Below are positions 1 to 8,073 of a stretch of 9,241 bases of DNA, one piece after another (positions within the stretch are counted from its first letter, which is position 1; each line of letters opens with the position of its first letter). The notes beneath the pieces are model-generated. The model ran no database searches. It had not been told where the DNA came from and worked only from the letters and a program-made list of their open reading frames with translations. The position numbers were made by a program, and so were the translations under genes. The stretch is from Thermoleophilaceae bacterium. Lineage in GTDB: Bacteria; Actinomycetota; Thermoleophilia; Solirubrobacterales; JACPNS01. The stretch spans positions 1 through 9,241 of the forward strand of contig JAEMRJ010000094.1 in the NCBI GenBank assembly GCA_016463365.1. Direction: 5' to 3'.

Positions 1-1247
1 ACAAGACGCTTGAGTTCACGCGTCTTGCGATCAAGGCCGGGCACGTCGTGCGCGTGGTCCAGACGCCCGAGAGCCTGAACTTCGTCGGCAGATCCTCCTA
101 CGAAGGGATTACTGGCGCGCCGGTTCTCACGAGTCAGTTCGAGGCCGATCCCGCCGGCGGCGTGTTTCCCGACCAGGAGCGCCCCGAACACGATCCGATC
201 GCCCACCTTGCGCTCGCAGAGAACTGCGACGTCTTCCTGATCGCCCCGGCGAGCGCCAACACGATCGCCAAGATCACCGCAGGAATGGCCGACAACATGG
301 TCACCGCGCTCGCGCTGACCTGCCGCAAGCCGCTGATCGTGGCGCCGGCGATGAACAACGACATGTACCTCAGCGCAGCGACCCGCGAGAACATCGAGAC
401 CCTGCGCCGCCGCGGAACCACCGTGCTTGATCCGGGCACCGGCGAGCTGGCATCCAAGGGCGAGCACGGCGTCGGCCGCCTGCCGGAGCCGCCTGAGTTG
501 CTCGAGGCTGTCGAGCGCGCGCTCCAGGGCGGCGCCGAGTACGCGCCACGCTCGCTCGACGGACTGAAGCTCCTGATCAGCGCCGGCGGCACGCGCGAAC
601 CGATCGACGAGGTCCGCTTCGTCGGCAACCGCTCCTCAGGAAAAATGGGATTTGCGATCGCAGACCAGGCTGCCGCGCGCGGGGCGGAGGTCACGGTCAT
701 AGCTGCCAATGTCGCGCTTGAGCGCAACCCGGCAGTCAACTACGTCAACGTCTCAACCGCAGCTGAGCTTGAAGCGGCGGTCCGCGAACACTTCCGCGAC
801 AGCGACGCCCTGATCATGGCCGCCGCCGTTGCAGATTTCACTCCGGCTGCGCCGAGCGAAGGCAAGATCAAGAAGGCCGGTCGGCAGGGGATGGAGATCG
901 AACTGGTCGCGACAAACGACGTGCTCAAGGGATTGAAGGATCTGCGCCGCGACGGCCAGGTCGTCGTCGGCTTCGCCGCGGAAGCGGGCGAGGCGCTCCT
1001 GCCCGAAGCTCAGCGCAAGCTCGAATCCAAAGGCCTTGACATGATCGTCGCCAATGACATCGCCGACCCCACGATCGGATTCGAGGTCGACGCCAACCAG
1101 GTCACGCTGATCACCGCCGGTGGGCAGCCCGAACATCCACCAAGGGGCACCAAGTCGCAGATCGCGGCCGTGATTCTTGACCGGGTGGGTGCACTTCTGC
1201 GCCCGGCGCCCGATCAATCGGCGGCTCGTACCTCCCGCCCGGTATAA
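1..1247 (+). CDS. coaBC: Bifunctional phosphopantothenoylcysteine decarboxylase / phosphopantothenate-cysteine ligase (5' partial)
   Basis: CoaBC makes 4'-phosphopantetheine in coenzyme A synthesis. CoaB joins cysteine to phosphopantothenate using CTP, then flavin-dependent CoaC decarboxylates the product. The gene enters from outside the window: the first full codon is at 3, and the reading frame is already family-like there (KTLEFTRLAIKAGH). The GTG at 48 is therefore internal. The flavoprotein CoaC domain runs to about 530. It has the likely catalytic His (204-206), the PASANT motif (246-263) and the PAMN motif (345-356). The CoaB domain follows from about 560. It has SAGGTREPID (from 576), NRSSGKMG (627-650), AAAVADF and the KIKK substrate loop (864-875). 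The substrate-flap Cys usual near GRM/GRL appears as Ser (453-455) in ASKGEHGVGRL. The TAA stop lies inside a TATAAT box. Family assignment is firm. Confidence 0.96.
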   Translation, partial: KTLEFTRLAIKAGHVVRVVQTPESLNFVGRSSYEGITGAPVLTSQFEADPAGGVFPDQERPEHDPIAHLALAENCDVFLIAPASANTIAKITAGMADNMVTALALTCRKPLIVAPAMNNDMYLSAATRENIETLRRRGTTVLDPGTGELASKGEHGVGRLPEPPELLEAVERALQGGAEYAPRSLDGLKLLISAGGTREPIDEVRFVGNRSSGKMGFAIADQAAARGAEVTVIAANVALERNPAVNYVNVSTAAELEAAVREHFRDSDALIMAAAVADFTPAAPSEGKIKKAGRQGMEIELVATNDVLKGLKDLRRDGQVVVGFAAEAGEALLPEAQRKLESKGLDMIVANDIADPTIGFEVDANQVTLITAGGQPEHPPRGTKSQIAAVILDRVGALLRPAPDQSAARTSRPV

Positions 1248-1248
1248 T
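1243..1248 (+). promoter_or_regulatory. Candidate -10 box for the rimP-nusA-infB operon
   Basis: A perfect TATAAT stands in GC-rich sequence and overlaps the coaBC stop codon (TAA at 1245-1247). No convincing -35 element is seen 16-18 bp upstream, where the sequence is GC-rich, and there is no TG of an extended -10. Transcription would start near 1255 and give a leader of about 123 nt before rimP. The perfect hexamer and its position at the gene boundary support a promoter. The missing -35 keeps it a candidate. Confidence 0.5.
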
Positions 1249-1280
1249 TCCTCTCGCAGTCCTCCTTGATAACGGTGTTG

Positions 1281-1293
1281 CCCTGAGTTTCCG
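1281..1293 (+). promoter_or_regulatory. Possible antiterminator arm in the rimP leader
   Basis: GCCC (1281-1284) and TTCC (1290-1293) are complementary to GGGC (1326-1329) and GGAA (1320-1323). The resulting stem would be two 4-bp helices around a 5x2 internal loop. It would occupy the whole 5' arm of the downstream terminator, so the two structures exclude each other. Short helices like these can arise by chance, and no folding energy was computed. This is an inference from complementarity only. Confidence 0.3.
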
Positions 1294-1321
1294 GGGATTT
1301 ATGACTCGCCGCGTTTTTTGG

Positions 1322-1347
1322 AAGTGGGCCCAGTTGCCCACTTTTTT
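1322..1347 (+). terminator. Intrinsic terminator / attenuator upstream of rimP
   Basis: A perfect 8-bp stem (1322-1329 with 1336-1343) closes a 6-nt loop, and a run of six T follows from 1342. Two G-T pairs (1320-1321 with 1344-1345) could extend the stem. This is a canonical Rho-independent terminator on the + strand. It could end coaBC transcription. It also lies downstream of the TATAAT at 1243 and only 30 bp before rimP, leaving little room for another promoter. An attenuator controlling rimP-nusA-infB is therefore plausible, with NusA as a natural feedback effector because it stimulates intrinsic termination. Confidence 0.8.
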
Positions 1348-1352
1348 GTTGG

Positions 1353-1375
1353 GGTGGTCTGCCAGAGAGACCACC
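1353..1375 (+). promoter_or_regulatory. Hairpin abutting the rimP start codon
   Basis: GGTGGTCT (1353-1360) and AGACCACC (1368-1375) form a perfect 8-bp stem with a 7-nt loop, ending two bases before the ATG at 1378. The only purine-rich stretch that could serve as a Shine-Dalgarno (AGAGAG, 1364-1369) lies in its loop and the base of its 3' arm. Ribosome access to rimP would thus depend on this hairpin being open. There is no T tract after it, so it is not a terminator. Confidence 0.6.
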
Positions 1376-1377
1376 TG

Positions 1378-1791
1378 ATGATTGACAAAATCCAAAAAGA
1401 GATCGAGGAAAACCTCGCCGCCGCCGAGCCCACAGTCGAGCTCCTGCTCTGCGAGATGAACGGCGGAACGGTACGGATCTACATCGACCATCCGGACGGT
1501 GTCGACCTCAATCTCTGCGAGCGCGTCACCCGCGCGCTCAGGGCGCTCCGCGAGGACTACGGCCTCGAAGTTTCTTCACCCGGACCAAAGCGTCCACTCA
1601 CAAAGCCAGACCACTTCCGCAAGTTTGTCGGTCGTCGCGCAAAGATTCGTACGCGCAGCGATCATGAAGGACGTCGCAACTTCACCGGCGAATTGATCGC
1701 TGCTGATGATTCCGGGGTCACGATCGGATCCGACGGAACGATCGTCACATTGCCGTATTCGGACATCAGCAAGTCCAATCTCGTCCCATAG
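1378..1791 (+). CDS. rimP: Ribosome maturation factor RimP
   Basis: RimP binds the immature 30S subunit and promotes late 16S folding around the S12 region. The 137-residue product has the N-terminal alpha/beta domain with VRIYIDHPDGVDL (residues 32-44) and CERV (47-50). It also has the family signature LEVSSPG (63-69) with RPL, then the C-terminal SH3-like domain with KPDHFRKFVGRRAKI (76-90), FTGEL and LPYSDI. The segment before LEVSSPG is shorter than usual (REDYG in place of the common VEDPIPGxYx). ATG 1378 is chosen because the protein then begins as the family does. In-frame starts further upstream (GTG 1354, TTG 1318) would translate through the leader hairpins. It is first in the operon, 37 bp before nusA, the usual partner. 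Its start site is partly sequestered by a hairpin. Confidence 0.95.
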   Translation: MIDKIQKEIEENLAAAEPTVELLLCEMNGGTVRIYIDHPDGVDLNLCERVTRALRALREDYGLEVSSPGPKRPLTKPDHFRKFVGRRAKIRTRSDHEGRRNFTGELIAADDSGVTIGSDGTIVTLPYSDISKSNLVP

Positions 1792-1816
1792 CCAGCACAA
1801 CTAAATAGAGAAAAGG

Positions 1817-1828
1817 CACCACCACCAC
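1817..1828 (+). repeat. (CAC)4 tract between nusA ribosome binding site and start codon
   Basis: Four exact CAC units fill the spacer between AAAAGG (1811-1816, the likely Shine-Dalgarno) and the nusA ATG at 1829. A spacer of 12 nt is long, and a G-free tract should stay unpaired. It may be a simple sequence repeat, or it may keep the initiation region open. Its function is unknown. Confidence 0.6.
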
Positions 1829-3523
1829 ATGTCACAGGAAATCGTCGACGCAATCAAGCTGCTCGAGCGCGAAAAGGGAATCGATTCCGAAACCCTCATG
1901 ACTGCGCTTGAGGACGCGCTGCTCTCCGCGTACAAGAAGTCCCCGGGTTCCGCCAAGTACGCGCGAGTCGAGCTCGACCGCGAAAGCGGTGACTTTCTCG
2001 TGTTCGAACTGCTCGTCCCGGAGGACCTCGAGGACGAACTGCTGGACGAGGTCTACGAGCAGGAGTCGACGATCGATCCCGAAACCGGTGAGCGCCGCAT
2101 CATCGAAGAGCCCGACATCGCCCCGGAGAAGCTCGCCGAATACAGCGATCAGATCCCCGAGCGCGACGTGACCCCCGAAAACTTTGGCCGCATTGCGGCC
2201 CAGACCGCCAAACAGGTGGTCTACCAGCGCATTCGCGAGGCTGAGCGCACGATCATGTACGACGAGTACCACGACCGCGTCGGTGAGCTGATCACCGGCA
2301 TCGTTCAGCAGACTGACCACCGCTACACCCTGGTCCAGTTGCGCGAACGCGTCGAGGCGCTGCTCCCCAAGAGCGAGCAGGTTCCGCGTGAGCGCTACGA
2401 GCATGGCGCGCGGATCAAAGCTGTGATCACTGACGTGTCGGCCGACACGAAGGGTCCGAGCATCGTTGTGTCCCGCCGCAACCCGGAACTGATCCGCAAG
2501 TTGTTTGAACTCGAGGTCCCCGAGGTCGCAGACGGCCTGGTCGAGATCCAGAACGTCGCTCGCGAGCCCGGATTCCGCAGCAAGATCGCAGTGGTGAGTC
2601 ACGCTGACGGCGTTGACCCGGTCGGAGCCTGTGTCGGTCCGCGTGGTTCGCGCGTGCGCATGGTCGTCTCCGAGCTGCGCGGCGAAAAGATCGACATCAT
2701 TCCCTATAACGAAGAGCCCGCACGCTTTGTCGCCAAGGCGCTCGCGCCGGCGCGCGTCCGCGAAGTACTCGTCGACGACGAGAACCAGCAGGCCACGGTG
2801 ATCGTGCCCGACGACCAGCTTTCGCTGGCGATCGGTCGCGAAGGACAGAACGCCCGACTCGCTGCACGCCTGACCGGTTGGCGCATCGACATCCGTTCCG
2901 AAAGCGACTTCGCCGTCGATGACGACGGAAGCAGCGGAGGCGGAGAAGAAGGCGAATCCGAGTCCGCCGGCCGCTGCCACGCAATCCTCACCAACGGGCG
3001 TCTCTGCCCGAATGCCTCGCTCCCCGGATCGCGCTACTGCGGCCTGCCGGCGCACCAGGCACTGCTCGACCAGGAGACCGACTACGTCGACCCATCGATG
3101 GCCGACGCGATCGAGGCTGCCGACGAGGGCGAAGGCCCCGAGCCGGCAATCGAGTCCGAACTGGAGGCTGACGCCGACAACGAAACGTTGGACGAAGTTG
3201 TGACCGAAGGCGAACTGCCCGAGGCACCGATCGAAGAGGCCGACGAGACCTACGACCCCGAAGGCGGCACGTCGATCGAGGAAGAGGGCAACGGCGGCGC
3301 CGACGCCGAAGAAGGCGAGATCGAAGTAGAGGCGATCGTCGAGGCGATCGAAGATGCCCCACTCGCAGACGAAGCCGCCGAAGAAGCGATTGACGCGGCA
3401 GAGGCAGCTTCACCCGATGAGTTCGCGGAGGACTCCGACACCCCTGAGGCGCAGCTGCTTGACAGCAGCGACGCACTCGCTGACTCCTCTGTGGCGACAG
3501 GCTCGCCCGAGGACACGGAGTAG
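1829..3523 (+). CDS. nusA: Transcription termination/antitermination factor NusA with C-terminal Cys/His knuckle and acidic tail
   Basis: NusA binds RNA polymerase and nascent RNA, enhances pausing and intrinsic termination, and takes part in antitermination. The 564-residue product has an RNA polymerase-binding N-terminal domain (1-147), then an S1 domain (about 150-205). KH1 (about 215-290) carries [21 protein letters not shown] and the GPRG loop at 270-273. KH2 (about 292-355) carries the IGREGQN loop around 335-341. The N-terminal domain holds an acidic insertion at about 60-113. After the core (end about 358) comes an extension of about 200 residues. It opens with a possible zinc knuckle, C383, C393, C404 and H409 (C-x9-C-x10-C-x4-H), followed by an E/D/A-rich tail with no Lys or Arg after R402. 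ATG 1829 follows AAAAGG. No ylxR separates it from infB. The core call is certain; the role of the extension is unknown. Confidence 0.97.
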   Translation: MSQEIVDAIKLLEREKGIDSETLMTALEDALLSAYKKSPGSAKYARVELDRESGDFLVFELLVPEDLEDELLDEVYEQESTIDPETGERRIIEEPDIAPEKLAEYSDQIPERDVTPENFGRIAAQTAKQVVYQRIREAERTIMYDEYHDRVGELITGIVQQTDHRYTLVQLRERVEALLPKSEQVPRERYEHGARIKAVITDVSADTKGPSIVVSRRNPELIRKLFELEVPEVADGLVEIQNVAREPGFRSKIAVVSHADGVDPVGACVGPRGSRVRMVVSELRGEKIDIIPYNEEPARFVAKALAPARVREVLVDDENQQATVIVPDDQLSLAIGREGQNARLAARLTGWRIDIRSESDFAVDDDGSSGGGEEGESESAGRCHAILTNGRLCPNASLPGSRYCGLPAHQALLDQETDYVDPSMADAIEAADEGEGPEPAIESELEADADNETLDEVVTEGELPEAPIEEADETYDPEGGTSIEEEGNGGADAEEGEIEVEAIVEAIEDAPLADEAAEEAIDAAEAASPDEFAEDSDTPEAQLLDSSDALADSSVATGSPEDTE

Positions 3524-3526
3524 GGG
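3522..3526 (+). promoter_or_regulatory. Shine-Dalgarno for infB overlapping the nusA stop
   Basis: AGGGG lies 12 nt before the infB ATG at 3539 and shares its first two bases with the nusA TAG stop (3521-3523). Termination on nusA would place ribosomes on this site, consistent with coupled translation. Confidence 0.55.
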
Positions 3527-3538
3527 CGCGGTAACCAG

Positions 3539-5830
<2,292 letters not shown>

Positions 5831-5849
5831 TCCGAGGATCTGAACACAC

Positions 5850-6215
5850 GTGAGTCAAGGTGAACGCATGCGCCGCGTCAACGAGGGCGTCCGAGAAGTG
5901 ATCTCGAGCGCCCTCGCGGGCAGCGCGCGCGACAAGCTGGCGGGGTTCGTGACGATCACCGACGTTCACACCTCGCCGGATCTGCACCACGCGACGGTGT
6001 ATGTCAGCGTCTTCGGATCAGCCGATGAGACCGCTTCGACGTTTGACGCACTCGAAGAATTGAGGATCGGCCTGCAGCGGGAGATCGCCGATCATCTGCG
6101 TATGAAGTACACGCCGATCTTGCAGTTTGAGAACGACGACAGTGTTGACCGCGCGACGCGCGTCAACGAATTGATCAACGAGGAAGCAGAGTTTTTCGAT
6201 GAACGATCGTCCTGA
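5850..6215 (+). CDS. rbfA: 30S ribosome-binding factor RbfA
   Basis: RbfA binds the 30S subunit near helix 1 of 16S rRNA and acts late in its maturation, as RimP does. The 121-residue product fits the small KH-like fold. It has RMRRVNEGVREV near the N terminus, then FVTITDVHTSPDLHHATVYV, and then LRMKYTPILQFENDDS with the ELINEEA helix at the end. GTG 5850 gives MSQGERMRRVN. The alternative ATG 5868 gives MRRVN and has a fair Shine-Dalgarno (AAGGTG just upstream). GTG is preferred slightly because an S-x-E-R-M-R-R-V opening is common in related proteins, but the sequence does not settle it. The gene starts 19 bp after infB and its end overlaps the next gene by 17 bp. Confidence 0.93.
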   Translation: MSQGERMRRVNEGVREVISSALAGSARDKLAGFVTITDVHTSPDLHHATVYVSVFGSADETASTFDALEELRIGLQREIADHLRMKYTPILQFENDDSVDRATRVNELINEEAEFFDERSS

Positions 6216-7203
6216 GATCCTGGAGCGCCTGAAAGGCGATCAGAAGTTCTTGCTGACCACGCACGAAAACCCGGACGGGGACGCCCTCGGTTCCCTGGTC
6301 GGCATGAACGGCATTCTTCAGGCGATGGGCAAGGACACTGTGATGTTCATGCGCGAGACGGAGTTCCCGCTCCCGTATGAGTACCGCTATCTGCTTGCCG
6401 AGGACGGGGCGATCCACTTCGAGCCGGAAGACCTCGCCGAGCGCACGGTCATCTACCTCGACTGCGGTTCCTTCGAGCGGATGCGGGTGGATTTTCTCAA
6501 GGACGGCGGCAGGACGCTGATCAACATCGATCATCATCACGACAACACCGAGTTCGGCGAGCTCAACATGGTCGAGTCGACGCGCTCTTCGACTGCCGAG
6601 ATCGTCTACACGATCGCAAAAGAGCTGGGCGTGCCCCTGACTCCGTTTCTGGCCGACGCGCTCTACGTCGGTCTGGTCACTGACACCGGACGTTTCATGT
6701 ATCAGAACACCGGCCCCGAGGCGCACGAGATGGCCGCAGATCTGCTGCGCAACGGTGTTGACGTCCACGCCGCCTACACGCGTCTCTACGAAGACCTGCC
6801 TGCAGGCAAAGTCGAGCTGCTCGGCCGCGCACTCAGCAGGCTCAGGCGCTATGACGACGGCAGGCTCGCAATCGTCAACCTGACAAAGGCCGACTTCGAT
6901 GAGACCCGGTCGGAAGAGACCTGGACCGAAGGAATAGTCGACTTCGCCCGCGCGATCGAAGGAACTGCCGTCGGGGCGATGTACCGCCAGCTCACAGGGG
7001 AGGGCCGCGAACATCTGGCCAAGATCTCGCTGCGCTCCTCCGACAACCGCGTCGACGTCTCTGCGATCGCCCGATCATTCAACGGTGGCGGCCACAAGCA
7101 GGCCGCCGGAGCCACGACAGAGAAGTCGCTCGAAGAGGCCGTCGAACTGATCCGCACGGGGATCCGCGAGCAGCTCGGCGATCGTCAGGCCACTGCGGCC
7201 TGA
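6199..7203 (+). CDS. nrnA: DHH-DHHA1 phosphoesterase, NrnA-type (oligoribonuclease / pAp phosphatase)
   Basis: Enzymes of this type degrade 2-5 nt RNAs to mononucleotides and often dephosphorylate pAp, using manganese. In the 334-residue product the DHH domain has HENPDGDALGS (22-32), a metal-binding Asp in YLDCGS (D88), the DHHH motif (111-114) and VTDTGRF (160-166). The C-terminal DHHA1 substrate-binding domain ends with NGGGHKQAAG (295-304). All catalytic motifs are present. ATG 6199 overlaps the end of rbfA by 17 bp, with purine-rich GAGGAAGCAGAG (6180-6191) upstream acting as the ribosome binding site. The place between rbfA and truB is typical for Actinomycetota and Firmicutes. The exact substrate (nanoRNA, pAp or a cyclic-dinucleotide product such as pApA) cannot be told from sequence. 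RecJ is unlikely because the protein is too short. Confidence 0.88.
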   Translation: MNDRPEILERLKGDQKFLLTTHENPDGDALGSLVGMNGILQAMGKDTVMFMRETEFPLPYEYRYLLAEDGAIHFEPEDLAERTVIYLDCGSFERMRVDFLKDGGRTLINIDHHHDNTEFGELNMVESTRSSTAEIVYTIAKELGVPLTPFLADALYVGLVTDTGRFMYQNTGPEAHEMAADLLRNGVDVHAAYTRLYEDLPAGKVELLGRALSRLRRYDDGRLAIVNLTKADFDETRSEETWTEGIVDFARAIEGTAVGAMYRQLTGEGREHLAKISLRSSDNRVDVSAIARSFNGGGHKQAAGATTEKSLEEAVELIRTGIREQLGDRQATAA

Positions 7204-7221
7204 CCAGTCCGGAGCACCCCT

Positions 7222-8073
7222 GTGCCACAGAACGGTTCGGTCGAGTGCGGAATCGTGCTCGTCGACAAACCCGCCGGGGTCACCTCGCACGACGTGGTCC
7301 ACGACATGCGGCGCAGACTCTCGCGCGCTGCCGGGCGACGGGTGAAGACCGGTCACGCAGGAACGCTTGATCCCTTCGCCACCGGCTTGTTGGTGCTTCT
7401 GGTCGGCCGCGCCACGCGACTGCAGCGCTATCTCCAGCATCAACCAAAGACCTACCGCGCGACGGCTCGCCTCGGTTGGCGCTCAGACAGCGGTGACAGC
7501 GACGGTGAGTTGACCCACACCGGGAGGGTGCCGACCGATCCCGTGCTCCCGACCGGCGCCCTGATGTTGCCGGTCCCCAAACTCTCAGCGATCAAGGTCG
7601 AAGGGGAGCGGCTCTATGCAAAGGCTCGCCGCGGGGATGATTTCGAGGCCCCGGTGCGCGAGATGACCGTCTATCGTGCCGAACGAATGGCCCTCGACGC
7701 AGAGACCGCAATCTTCGAAATCGACTGTGCGGGCGGTACGTACATCCGTAGCGTCGTCGGCACGCTCGAAGATGCCTACTGCTCTGAGCTGGTGCGGACC
7801 CGGGTGGGAGAGCTCTCGCTGGGTGATGCCGATCCGGAGCTGATTCTCGATCCGCTTGACGTGCTCGCTCATCTCGGTCGGATCGATCTGCCCGTCCAGG
7901 ACGGCCAGGAGATGATTTTCGGCCGGTCTGTGGGCGTTTCTGAGCCGGCATCAGGTGAGCCGCTCCGGCTGGTCGTCAACGGCCGTCTGCTCGGCGTGGG
8001 CCGGGTCGAAGACGGCCACCTGGTTCCAGAGACGATCCTCGCCGCCTCAATCGAAGAACTGGCGACGCGATGA
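7222..8073 (+). CDS. truB: tRNA pseudouridine(55) synthase TruB
   Basis: TruB isomerises U55 in the T loop of most tRNAs to pseudouridine and also acts as a tRNA chaperone. The 283-residue product has the opening GIVLVDKPAGVTSHDVV (10-26) and the catalytic motif GHAGTLDPFATGLL with Asp50 (44-57). It also has KTYRA with the conserved Tyr78, LSAIKVEGERLYAKARRG (121-138) and CAGGTYIRSVVGTL with Arg176 (169-182). The stretch between DGELTHTGRVP and SAIKV is short, and the family's usual Q-x-P-P is replaced by LPVP. A C-terminal PUA-like region follows from about 230. The GTG start at 7222 is supported by GGAG (7211-7214) at 7-nt spacing, and no ATG opens the domain. It lies 18 bp after nrnA and overlaps ribF by 4 bp. 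Confidence 0.95.
   Translation: MPQNGSVECGIVLVDKPAGVTSHDVVHDMRRRLSRAAGRRVKTGHAGTLDPFATGLLVLLVGRATRLQRYLQHQPKTYRATARLGWRSDSGDSDGELTHTGRVPTDPVLPTGALMLPVPKLSAIKVEGERLYAKARRGDDFEAPVREMTVYRAERMALDAETAIFEIDCAGGTYIRSVVGTLEDAYCSELVRTRVGELSLGDADPELILDPLDVLAHLGRIDLPVQDGQEMIFGRSVGVSEPASGEPLRLVVNGRLLGVGRVEDGHLVPETILAASIEELATR

Noticed and set aside
48..50. GTG as the start of coaBC
   Set aside because: The frame is open and matches the family upstream to the window edge, so the gene is truncated by the window.
1318..1377. Upstream in-frame start codons for rimP (TTG 1318, GTG 1354)
   Set aside because: They would make the terminator hairpin and the second hairpin coding, and the added residues do not match RimP. 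ATG 1378 gives a normal N terminus.
1302..1385. Possible 27-codon leader peptide (ATG 1302, TGA overlapping the rimP start)
   Set aside because: It has no convincing Shine-Dalgarno, runs through both hairpins and has no distinctive amino acid run. It stays possible only if ribosome profiling shows it.
1832..3055. Long minus-strand open frame (407 codons) opposite nusA
   Set aside because: It is a shadow of the NusA core, with no family resemblance and no start signals.
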